A stretch of 64,000 nucleotides of DNA from Candidatus Absconditabacteria bacterium (GTDB taxonomy: Bacteria > Patescibacteriota > Gracilibacteria > Absconditabacterales > Absconditicoccaceae), in NCBI GenBank assembly GCA_028693445.1, contig JAQUVI010000005.1, positions 62,001 to 126,000 of the forward strand, in the 5' to 3' direction. Under the pieces are notes generated by a model. The model did not search any database. It had not been told where the DNA came from and was given only the letters and a program-made list of their open reading frames with translations. Both the position numbers and the translations under genes were made by a program. Below, in pieces: positions 23,282 through 34,067 of this stretch; within the stretch, counting starts at the first letter, position 1, and each line of letters opens with the position of its first letter.

Positions 23282-24211
23282 ATGATAAAATTGAATAGTT
23301 TACAAGATTTGAATTCTGTTTTGCCTAAAAAAAAGAGAAAACATGACTTTTATAAAGTATATGAACAAGTAGATCTTCCACAAAAAAGTGTGATGGTTCG
23401 TTTTTTGGATACATGAGCTCCTTCAAAAAAAGAATTAAAAGAACTTCTTGATAAGGATTTTGATCTTACAATCAAAACATTAAAAGATATCCAAAAAAAG
23501 CAATTAAAAGAAGCTTTGCTTGCTTTGGATACGTCTGATATTGTTTCTGATTATGTTCCAAATTATTCTAAGAATAAAAATATTATTAATGCAAATAAGA
23601 TTGTAAATAACGCGTTTGTTAAAATTTTGGATGATTTAGACGAAAAGGATGTAAAAAACTTTGTAAATAGTGTTGATCTTTCAAAAAAGATGATGGAAGA
23701 GAAAGTTTATATGGGAATTGTATCAAATGTAAGTAAAGAATGATTAAGTGTTTCTCTTGGGAATAAATTTTGACATTCTGTAAGGTATGATATTCTTTAT
23801 AGTAATTTGTCAAATTTTGCAAAAAATAAAAATTTTCATAAATGAATGACTGTTTTTGTTGATGTGAAAAAAGACCATACAAAAACTAGTTTGGTTTCTA
23901 GTAAAGATTTTGATAAACAAAGATTTGATGAAATTAAAAATATGTGAATTGAAATTGGTTGATATAGACCTATTTTTTATATGACAAAATCAGGGAAAAT
24001 TTTGAAAGGCAAGATTGTTTCGTTGGGAGATGATGTTTTTGGGAAACAAGTGATTTTTGAAACAAACAAAGGTAAAAAATTTCCTGTAACTATTGAAAGT
24101 TTAAAAACATGAATGAGTTTAGCAAACAAAGAATACCATAAACATAAAGCTAATTTTCGCAATAAAAAGCCAATTAAGGTTGTTTCAAAAACCAAAGAAA
24201 AAATAGATTAA
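23282..24211 (+). CDS. hypothetical protein with S1-like segments
   Basis: 309 codons from ATG 23282 to TAA 24209. The frame is open further upstream but that part would overlap the divergent prepilin peptidase start, so 23282 is chosen. Basic N-terminus (LPKKKRKHDF), helical acidic middle, then two beta-rich stretches with the shape of S1-type RNA-binding barrels: EEKVYMGIVSNVSKEGLSVS and GKILKGKIVSLGDDVFGKQV. A nucleic-acid-binding role is inferred, not shown. Its stop shares TTAA with the convergent flippase gene. Confidence 0.65.
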
Positions 24212-25764
24212 AACAATTCTTTATTTTCGGGTATAGGGTCCTCGATGCCAAGTCAGCGAGCGACCTTTTTTATTGTTTTTCGAGAAATTGCAAGTATTGT
24301 TAGGTTGATACCAATTGCCCATAAAAATCGTGTTCGGTTTGTCGGATTGATATATATTTTTATCAAAGATCAAAATATTCATAATAATAGAAAAACTCAT
24401 CGAATTTTTGCTGTATGAGAGAGATTTTTGATAGGAGATATATTGTTTTTGTGTGCAACTATTATTGCTCAAAACATAAATAAAAATTCTATAATTAGTT
24501 GTGTGAGGACTCAACCAGCTAGACCTCGTTTGGGAATCACGAAGATTCATAGGGATACTCAGATGATTACTCCGACTCCGTTGATTCCCAAGAGGACATT
24601 TTGCTTATCAACTGTCACAAATAGATAATTATAAACTTGTTTTATAAAACTGAAAAACAAAACAACCCCCAAAAATGGTAAAATCTGATTGGATCACCAA
24701 AGTTGAATATTATCAAAACTTCCTATAAATTTTTCTCCTCATACAAATTTTATAATCTGATTTGAAAAGATCCAAAAATTTATAGCGATGCATCATCCAA
24801 TTCGTAGTACCATATTCAACAAACTTCATATGTTTTTACGTTTTGTTTCTAATTGGTAGCCGGCTATTTTGTGCAACAAACTATTTCATAGTGATGAAGG
24901 AATTATCAAAAGAATTTCTATCAAGGATAGTGCCAAAGCCCATATTCCTGCATAATCAATCCCTTTTGATGTTGGAAAAAACCAACCTAAAAACATTAAA
25001 ACAACCAATGTGTGAAAACTACTTAAATAATAAGATACTCAATATTTTCGATTATTTTTGATAATGTCTTTGGTAAATCATAGGTCAAATTTTATTTTGA
25101 GTGGGAGTATTTTTTTTGCTCTAAAATGTATTTCCAAGTTTTGTCATACTCAGCTTGCAACTACAGATATAAGTATCATACAAAATGCAGCGATAGAAAG
25201 TTTGGTTGGAGTAGAAAAATCTACGTATTTGAAAAAAAAGTAAACAGAAGGAACCAAAATTGTTAATTGAGATAATCTTGCTGTTATCAATGAAATACTC
25301 AATCATTTCATTTTCCAAAAAAGTTGTAATGGTAATTGTTGAATACCTGCAAACATAAAGCTTGCAGAAAAAACCATTCATAATGGAAGTCATCGAACAA
25401 TGTATTGATTACTTGTATATGCTGGTAAAAGATATGCTACAATAATAGCAACTACGTAAACGAAAGACATTATAATTAATCTAGTTCCTACAAATTTTCC
25501 ATATTCTTCTTTGAGCTGTGTGTTGTTTGGGTCTTTATTTCTTTCTTTGATTTCTCAAAGTCTTTTGACGGCTAGTACATATAATCATAGATCAGCAAGA
25601 GCTGTCCAAATTGCAAAATATTTTAAAATAGTAGAATAATCTCCATATCTTAGAGGACCAAGATACGGTGTCATTATTTTGATTGTAATAAATCCAAAAA
25701 GTGCACTAATAACTCTTCAAATCAATTGTCGAGCGGCGTCTTTTATTACTAATCTTGAAGACAT
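24208..25764 (-). CDS. polysaccharide flippase (Wzx/MVF-like)
   Basis: 518 codons, ATG 25764 to TAA 24208-24210. Twelve to fourteen hydrophobic helices; N-terminal VISALFGFITIKIMTPYLGP is the usual opening of Wzx/MATE-like O-antigen and teichoic-type flippases, and IPKWGLAGGVLTQ (Trp from CGA) matches the common PxWGxxG loop before helix 12. It would move lipid-linked glycans across the membrane. The adjoining upstream gene (6 bases apart) encodes a small membrane protein. Confidence 0.82.
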
Positions 25765-25770
25765 TGAAAA

Positions 25771-26226
25771 TTATAATTTTAAAATTCTTGCTAATTTTTC
25801 TAATGATGATTGATTATATTCTGATACCAATGGAAGATGGTCATTTATTTCTATTAAGAATTCTTTTATACGATCATTTTTGTCATGAATTGTATATATC
25901 ATATATCATTTTTCTGTTATTAGTACTATATTTCTAATTTGTTGATTCTTTTTTTCTATTTCTATACTATATGCTCTAAAACTTCATCGTAAATAAATTT
26001 TATTGTTTATTATTAGATGGTTTTTTTCTATTTTTAATGAAATAATCTGGTTTGAAACAATACTATAATAAAAGTAAGCTCATAAAATAAAAAACAAAAC
26101 AACTACACCAATCACATTTTGTTTCCAAAGAGATAATCAAATAATCGTTATCAAGACTAAAGCAAATAAAACATACCATCGTCTGTTTCTTTCAAATTTT
26201 TCTCCATTGTAAACACGAAGTGTCAT
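25771..26226 (-). CDS. small membrane protein, PH-like tail
   Basis: 151 codons, ATG 26226 to TAA 25771-25773. Cytoplasmic basic start, two close hydrophobic helices (about residues 20-60), then a beta-rich soluble tail (ISLKIEKNHLIINNKIYL) and a C-terminal helix. The layout of two helices plus a PH/DUF-type tail is common in CPR genomes; no function is known to me. It is read just before the flippase gene. Confidence 0.7.
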
Positions 26227-26257
26227 TTTGTTTTTTAATAAATTAAAAATTCAGATT

Positions 26258-27664
26258 TTATATATTTTTGAATTTATATAATTCTACTCAATTTATCATA
26301 CCTGTTTTTTCATCTTTAATGATTTCGTTTGCTTGTACAATAATAATTTTATCATCAAGAGAAATATTTCATTTGAAAATAATTCTTATCATTTCTTTAC
26401 CAACTCTTTTGAGATTTTCATAATTAAATGATTGAGAAATTTTGTATCATCTTACTCATCGTAGCATATTTATGTATCTATATGTTTCGTCAATTTTTGT
26501 AAAGGCAATCAATGGAACTTGTGGTTTTAGGGATGATAATCTGGATGATGTATATCAATTTTCTGTATAAGAAACAATTGCTTTTACATTAACTTCATTT
26601 GTGATTCTGTATGCATTATAAATAATATAATCTCTTACCAAAAAATCTTCGTTTTCTTTGTAAAAGTTTCAAAGATTTTCGTAAGGCACACAAAGCTCAT
26701 GTTCTTCTAATAATTCTGAAATATCAGTAATCATGTTTATTGTGTCTTCTTCTTTTAAAAGCGTGTTTAACATATAACAATCTAATTGTTGTCCACAATA
26801 TTTTTTGATTTCTTGCTCGCTAATTGTTGTTCATTTACTATTCTTTTTTTGTGTTAGTCAAAATGTAATAACCAATGGTTTTCATTCTTGTTTACATCTT
26901 TTGAATATATCTTTTTCTGTTTTTTCATCCAAAATATTACCAAGTTTTTCCTTTACTAAAATTATTCAATCAGCTGTTTTTATTAATTCATCGATATTTT
27001 TTAATCATTCTTCTGTTTCTATCTTTGCAAAAACTTTCATTTTTTCACGATTTTGACTAGCAAGAAATTCTTTAAGTTCAAAAATATTGTCTTTTGAATT
27101 TGTCAAAGAAGCTGCTATTACGTGAATTCAATATTCTAGTCATCGTAATATATCTTTTTTTTCTCTTTCTCACAAAAAGGGTATTTCAATTTCAAATTTT
27201 GGAAAAGATACTCTGTCGTATTGAATTAAATCTCAACCATTAATAACCTCACATAAAACAAGATCTTCTTTTGTTTCTTTTACTTTTAATTTAATTCAGC
27301 TTTGTTCAAATGTTATTTCTTGACCTGGTTTTAGTTGGGATAAAAATGTTGCATCAACAAAAATTTTTTCGTTATGTTCTTGTGCATATTCAGAATATTC
27401 TACTTCAATTTTTTGTTTATCTTTTAATTTTATGTCTACTACATTTTTTATTCTAACATCGTTTCATCTAGTTTCTAGCATTATTGTTTTGCTATTGTCT
27501 AGTTTCATTAAAGTGTCTATGTATTTTTTATTATTGTCATCAAATCAACCTCATAAACTAATTTTGAACACATCAACCATATTAATTATTTTTGAAAGAA
27601 CCGTTTCTTTTGCTAATGTTGGGCTTACTCAAGCAATTATTTTTCAGAAATGAAAATTAGTCAT
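26258..27664 (-). CDS. divergent pyruvate-kinase-like protein
   Basis: 468 codons, ATG 27664 to TAA 26258-26260. The order of elements follows pyruvate kinase: a start with KIIAGVSPT, VDVFKISLGG (canonical RxNxSHG), LETRGNDVRIKN (canonical DxxGPEIR), a B-domain with LCEVINGGDL, KIETEEGLKNIDELI (canonical KIEnxeGvxnidEI), and a C-terminal domain AYRITNEVNVKAIVSYTENG. But the metal site ARGDLG is replaced by VKEKLG and the N-terminal Arg/Asn by Lys/Ser. Catalysis is therefore doubtful. It could be a regulatory or re-purposed paralogue. Confidence 0.72.
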
Positions 27665-27724
27665 TGTTTTCTATGGAATTTAGATATTAAAAGTTCTTAG
27701 TGATCAACACTTAGAATTGAATTT

Positions 27725-29164
27725 TTAGATTTTGCTTTCATCTATTACTATAAATCATCTTTTTTGAATTGATTTTATGAGTGGTTTGTTTTTTATTGAT
27801 GAAATTCCGTTTGCGTCAGTTTCTAGTTTGATTATTTCATCTCAAACTAATATTTGAACCGTTTTGTTTGAAAATTGTTGTGGAAAAGCAATATCTAGGT
27901 GTCACTTAGCCTCCATTATATCTACTTGTTCGTCTAGAATTGGAAGATCTTCAAATGATTTTACGTTTATTTTTAGTCATATATTTTTTTCTAAATCATT
28001 TATTGCGGTTCCTCATTTTCATATAATACGTCATTTGTAGCCTTCTGGAATATACAAATCTATACTAGTTCATTTTACTTTGGTGAAAAAATCACAAGAA
28101 ATATGTTTATTTAATTTTTGAATGATTGCTTGTTTAGCATATTCAGAAACAGTATTTTGTCTTGATGCTCTTGCTGGATGTGGGCTTGCTCATCAACCTT
28201 CGTGATTATCTCAAACAGGCATTACTACAATTTGTTCTCCAAAAGTGTATATTTCATATTCTATGTTTTTTGTAAGAAAACTTGTAATTACAATTACTGG
28301 ACGAGCTAACTCTTCTGACATCATTCATTCTGGAACTTTAACTGTAAGTGATAGAGTATAAATTTCTTGTATTTCTCATTTTTCTATATAGACAACTGTA
28401 TCAATAACTTGCGGAATTATTCACATTTCAATTGTTCCCAAAAATCTTTGAATACTATCTACCGGTCTTGTTGCGTGAATCACACCGACCAATCAAATTC
28501 ATGTTAATCTCAAGTCTTTATATAAATCAAAATCAGACTTGTTTCTTACTTCATCATAAACTGTGTAATCAGGCCTTGATAAAAGAAGAATGTCTCTTAC
28601 TTCATCATGAGTACCATATGTAAAACTATATTGTACAATATTTTCTGGTAGTTGAAGATCACGTGGTGATTCTATTGTTTTTATTATTTTATTTTCTTTG
28701 TTGTAAACGTCGATAATTGCTTGAGCAAAAGTTGTTTTACCACTTCCTGGTGCTCAAGAAACTAATATTCATTTTGCTTTGTTTTTTAGTAAATCAAATG
28801 TCTCTGGACTTAATTTATAATCTTCAATACTGAGTCTTACAATGGGTTTTACAACCGTCATTTCTAATCAATCGGAAAGTGGTGGGTATACAATAACTAT
28901 TCTGTAAGGTCATACTTGTGCTACTTTTGAAAGTTTTCTATCTATTTCTAGAAAACCGTCATCTCTTTGTGTGATTTCTTGATAAATAGTATCAATAAGA
29001 TTTGTTATTTCTTGTTTGCTTATAATTTTCTCGTTTACTACTGGTTGTCGATTTCAAGGAGATCATTTTTTTTGTACTATTTTGCTGTTTTCTTTGAGAT
29101 GAAGTGACATAGTGTGTTCATCAAAATATTGATCTAGAATAGAATTTCCGATAATTTGTTCCAT
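27725..29164 (-). CDS. PilT-family ATPase with KH domain
   Basis: 479 codons, ATG 29164 to TAA 27725-27727. Walker [13 protein letters not shown], Walker-B-like DYTVYDEVR, an [12 protein letters not shown] sensor segment, and a C-terminal KH domain with the GxxG loop in YKGRIIGKGGTAI. This is the core of the COG1855 family (PIN domain, secretion-type ATPase, KH). The usual N-terminal PIN nuclease domain is missing: the protein begins just upstream of the ATPase. The KH part implies RNA or ssDNA binding. The family has no settled function. Confidence 0.82.
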
Positions 29165-29188
29165 AAAAAGATTGTTATTTAATAAAGA

Positions 29189-29818
29189 TTATTCTACACA
29201 TACTGGAGGTAATTGGCATCAATTTTCATCTGTTCCTTGGTCTTGAATAATTCAATTTGGACAAAAGTCTGAACTTGGTGGAGCATATTGTGGACATTCT
29301 TGTTGTGCTTGATTTATACATTCTCATATTGTATAATATTCTATTCATTTACTACAAGCACTACATATGTTTCCGTGTGTTTGTCAGTCAGATCAACAAA
29401 CAGGCATATATTCCATTGTACACATTTCTGCTGCTTTTTGTTCTTCAGTACAATATATTTTTTCGTTATTTTCTGGAATTTGATTTTCTTGTTCGTTGAT
29501 TATTCCATTTGTTTCGTTTTGATTTCCAAGATTACATTCTCCTCTAAAAAAAGCTCGTTCCTCACAAGAAGATCAGTCAGAAAACGTACAAATACCTATT
29601 TGTCATTCATTTCCATCTTTGATTTCAAGGGTTCAATTGTTCTCTATACAATAAGTTGATGCTGGATTTGCAATACCAACTTTTGAATCTTTTTGTAAAA
29701 TTTTGTTTACTAATGTTTTTGCTTGTAAAACATAGGTGTTTTCTGGGTTTTCTTTTGTAAAGAAATATCCGAATACAATAATTCAACCCAAGATTAATCA
29801 AAAAAGAAAGTTTTTCAT
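29189..29818 (-). CDS. secreted DUF333 plus Kazal-type protein
   Basis: 209 codons, ATG 29818 to TAA 29189-29191. N-terminal membrane/signal segment (LFGLILGGIIVFGYFF), then a DUF333 domain (NPASTYCIENNGTLEI ... CTFSDGSSCEEWAFFRGEC; Trp from CGA 29555-29557), an Asn/Gln linker, a Kazal-like domain (CTMEYMPVCGSDGQTHGN ... CSACSKGIEYYTIGEC), and a Cys/Pro-rich tail. Kazal domains inhibit serine proteases; DUF333 is a small Cys-containing domain of unknown role. The product probably stays at the cell surface facing outward. Confidence 0.85.
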
Positions 29819-29934
29819 AATTTACTTGTTAATAACTAAATTTTTGGCGCCCTTATATATTGATTTTTTTTGTTTTTTCAATATAAAAACGCAATGACTA
29901 TATAATAGTTCAATTTATACCTGCTTTTTTTGTA

Positions 29935-31095
29935 ATGACTTTTGTCGTAAATACTATAAAACAAGATTCTAAAGAGACAAAAAAACCACAAAATATTCAA
30001 TTTCTTTTGGATTTGAGTTCTCCTTTGTTTGCTAGAAAATTTATTGAAGAATCTTCTTTAGTTTTGCTTTCTTTGGGCGATTATAGTTGAGACTTAAATT
30101 CTTTTGGTCCTCTTTATGTAATTGTTTCTTTTGAAGCTAAAGAAATACGTGTTGTATCTACAAAAGATTTTAACTTAAAAAGTTTTGTTCTTCTTTTTTT
30201 AGGTTTGTGATTTGATGTAATTGATTGAAATTATTTTGTAGATCCACAAACTCCAGAACAAATTAAAAAAGTAATTGATGTTTGTAAAAAAGAATTAGAA
30301 ATCCAACAGGAATCACAAAAAGATGCAGCAAAAGAAGAACAGGAAAAAGAAAAGAAATTTTATTATCAAGATGATTGACTTGAAAAAGCAAAAAATGTTA
30401 TTGCTTGGTCTTTGGATAAGGTTAATTCTTTGCTTGTAGATAAATGAGCTTTTATTTCTGCAAAAGATCTTAGAACAATAAAAATTAAAGTTGAAGAATT
30501 AAAAAAAATGAGAATGTGAACAAATTATGAAAAGATAAGAGATATGTTGCAAGAGCTTTTTTCCATAGTTGATCGTATAGAAGAAGATTACTATGCTTCT
30601 TTGGAGGACTCTTCAGAAAAATTATTTGATTGAACTTCAGTTACGGCTGTAGATTTGGAGAGACAAGTATCTATATTAGAAAAAGTTCAGCAACAACAAA
30701 TGTTTTGATGAAATGTGTCTGTAAAAAGAAAAGATTATGTTGCATTTGGAGAAGTTTTGATATATCTTATGTTTCTAAAAAAAGATTTTATAGAATTGTT
30801 TCAAAAAATATTATTGTATGTATATAGGATTTTTGATTTTATGCAGTTGGGATTGATAATTATTCTTGTTTTCCTTTGATGAAGTGTTGTTTATTTTTTG
30901 TTACTTTCTTCTTCTAAATGGTTGGATAATATATATTATTCGTTTTTTACTTTATGATTTTTATGATTGCTTTCTTTTTTGTTTTCTTATATAAAATCTA
31001 AAAATCCTTTGTTGATTTGAGTGCTTTTTGTAGTTATGATTGTTTTGTATTTTGTGTGAATACCTATTTTAAAACACACCTTTGCTTTATCTTAA
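29935..31095 (+). CDS. hypothetical protein, soluble N-terminus and four-helix membrane C-terminus
   Basis: 386 codons, ATG 29935 to TAA 31093. Residues 1-100 form a mixed alpha/beta domain; 100-160 is a Gln/Glu/Lys coiled coil (KKELEIQQESQKDAAKEEQE); 160-290 is helical; four hydrophobic helices close the protein. Many UGA-Gly codons in the membrane part. No family recognised. It is followed after 18 bases by another membrane-protein gene, probably the same operon. Confidence 0.72.
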
Positions 31096-31113
31096 TTATT
31101 TTTTTATAAAACT

Positions 31114-32409
31114 ATGTTTTTCTTGCTTGCACTAATTGTTTTGGTTGCTTGTGTGTTGTATTTCTATTTTTTGGGACTTTGGTTTTTGGCTTTAATTCCA
31201 CTAATTTTTTTGATTTGATGATTTGCTTATGTAGCTATTAAAACGCCTATTTCTTTTTCGAAATTTGAACTTAGTAAATATAGTTTACATATTGCATGGG
31301 TAATTGTTTTGTTGGCAATATTTTGAATTTTATCTTTTTTGAATATAAACTTTCCAAGTTCTTTGTTGTATATGTTAGTTTGAAATTTTTTATTTTGGAT
31401 TTTATCATATTTTTTTAATTATGATGATGGTAAAAAAATATTTCAATTCTGATATTATTTAATTTTGTTATTATTTGTGTTTATATGATTGTTTGTTTTT
31501 AATTGAAGCGAATTGAATTCATTTATAGTTATGCTATTGTCATTACAGCTTTGATTTATTTGATTTTTGAAATTTATATTGTGAATATTTGTAGATATAG
31601 AAGACACTTTTTTATATACTCTTTTTGTTAGTTGATTATTGCTGTTTTGTGTCTTGATTGTTTCTTGGTTTTCATCTTTATCAGCATGATTGTCTTTGAT
31701 TAGTGTGATTTTAACTTGATTATATCTTGGTTTACGATGGTTTGTACAAAAAAAACCTGTTAATCATGGTCGTATTTCTGTAAGACGTATTTTGGCTTGA
31801 GAAAGGGTGACAAATAAAACATTTTTTTCTAATGAATTTTTGTCTAAAATGTATGACTTTGTAGTCGATATGCCACAAATATTTAGATATATAATAGAAA
31901 TTCTAAATGTTTTGGTTGTGGTAATTTTATTTGTGTCTTTTGTAGCTAATTGGTCTAATATGTCTTGAGTAAATCATTTGTTTTATTGGATAGTAATTTC
32001 ATTTTTTGTGGGTAATGTATTATTGCTTAAAAGAATAGAATATACTAGTTTTTTTCAGAATTTATTTTTGTTTTTTGTAATTCATTTCGCTGTTTATGTT
32101 AGTTTGTTTTCGTATTTTGAATCAAATATTAAATCTATTGTTTTGTGGTCTGTCGTTTGGAATATTATAACAAGTCTATGATTGTTTGTTCTGCCCGAAA
32201 AATACAAAGATTTCTTTGATCATAAAGATTATTGGTATTGGATTGTGGCTAGTATTATGTCATTTTTGGTTAATGTATTTTTGCTTTTGAAATCATGATT
32301 GGCTGGTGAGTTGGTTTTCTTTTTGTTACTTTTGTATGTTGGTATAGAATCAATGTTGGTTTTTTATGGGATAAAACATATATCAAACAGATTTCAAGAT
32401 AATTCATAA
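31114..32409 (+). CDS. polytopic membrane protein, about 12 helices
   Basis: 431 codons, ATG 31114 to TAA 32407; about 18 UGA-Gly codons, mostly in helices. A single basic cytoplasmic loop (FVQKKPVNHGRISVRRILAG) splits the protein into an N-terminal group of about seven and a C-terminal group of about five hydrophobic segments. No transporter motif is apparent to me. It is co-directional with the gene before it and 54 bases from pyrG. Confidence 0.72.
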
Positions 32410-32462
32410 AATTAATTTTTGTTTAATATATCTAAAGATATTTATTTTTTTATGTGTTTTTT

Positions 32463-34061
32463 ATGAAATTGATCGTTGTTACAGGATGAGTTATTTCTGG
32501 TCTAGGAAAAGGAATAACTGCTGCATCTATAGGTAGATTGATGAAATCTTGTTGATATTCGTTGACTATGATGAAGCTTGATCCATATTTGCAAATTGAT
32601 GCTGGTACTATGTCTCCATTTGAACATGGAGAAACTTTTGTAACAAAAGATTGATTTGAAACAGATTTGGATCTCTGACATTATGAAAGATTTATAGATG
32701 AAGAGTTGACTAGAAATAGTAGTGTGACAACAGGTCAGATTTATTTATCTGTTATCCAAAAAGAAAGAGAATGAAAATTCTTGGGTGAAACAGTACAGGT
32801 TATACCACATGTAACAAATAAAGTAAAAGATAAAATTCGTGAAGCTTCTGAGTGAAAAGATATAACAATTATTGAAGTATGATGAACTGTGTGAGATATT
32901 GAATGACCTCATTTTTTGGAAGCATTGAGACAATTTAGAGGTGAGTTGGGAAGAGAAAATGTTCTTTTTGTACATGTTGTGCCTGTTCTTCGTGTTTCTA
33001 CTTCTGGAGAAATGAAGACAAAAGCGTTGCAACATTCTGTTTCCAAACTTAGAGAACTTTGAATTCATGCAAATGTTTTGGTGTGTAGAACCGATGCTCG
33101 TTTGACGCCTGAAATCAAAAAAAAGATAGCAATGTTTTCTGATTTGGATGAAAATCGTATTATAGAAAATTGAGATCAAAAAAGTATTTATAGTGTGCCT
33201 TTAAATTTTTTGGAACAAGGTTTACACAATATTATTACTCAAAGATTTTTTGATAAAACTGTTGAATGTAATCTTGATGATCGAAAATCGAAAGTTGAAT
33301 GATTATTAAATCCAGTATCTGTAGTAAATATTGCTTTGGCTGGAAAATATACAAAACTTGATGATTCGTATATTAGTGTAGTGGAAGCTTTGAAACATGC
33401 CTGAGCATCTCATCAAACCAAAATCAATATTCATTGGCTCAATACTGAGCAATGCGAAGATAAAAATCGAGAAGTTTTTGTACAGAATTTTATCAAAGAA
33501 AAAGATATTCGTGGTATTTTGGTTCCTGGATGATTTGGAAATAGGTGAATAGAAGGTATGATAAATGTGGCTAATTATGCTAGAGTAAATAAAATTCCTT
33601 ATTTGGGACTTTGTTTGTGACTTCAAATTGCGACGATTTCTTTTGCTAGAAATGTTTGTTGATTGCCAAAAGCTAATTCTACAGAATTTGATAAAAATAC
33701 TCTAGATCCAGTTATAGATTTTTTGGAAGATCAAAAAAATATTACCAAAAAATGAGGAACTATGAGACTTGGTAATTATGAAGCTTATCTAAAAAATAGT
33801 TCAATAGTATCAAAATTATATAAATCTGATTTTGTTGTGGAAAGACATAGACATAGATATGAAGTCAATCCCAAATATCATGATATTTTACAAAATAATG
33901 GTTTATTTATTTCTGGATCATCAAAAGATTGAACATTGGCTGAATTTGTAGAAATTTCTGATCATCCTTTTTATGTAGCAACTCAAGCTCATCCAGAGTT
34001 TAAATCAACTTTGCAAAAACCACATCCTTTGTTTTGTGGATTTGTTAAAGCGAGTTTGTAA
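32463..34061 (+). CDS. pyrG: CTP synthase
   Basis: 532 codons, ATG 32463 to TAA 34059. Synthetase domain: [52 protein letters not shown]. Glutaminase domain: VPGGFGNRGIEG, the nucleophile Cys in YLGLCLGLQ, and AHPEF. By hand count 20 of its 44 glycines are UGA, including one in the first phosphate loop. LDDW before the linker has Trp from CGA (33282-33284), matching the family. It converts UTP and glutamine to CTP in the cytoplasm. Length is normal for the family. Confidence 0.95.
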
Positions 34062-34067
34062 ATAAAA

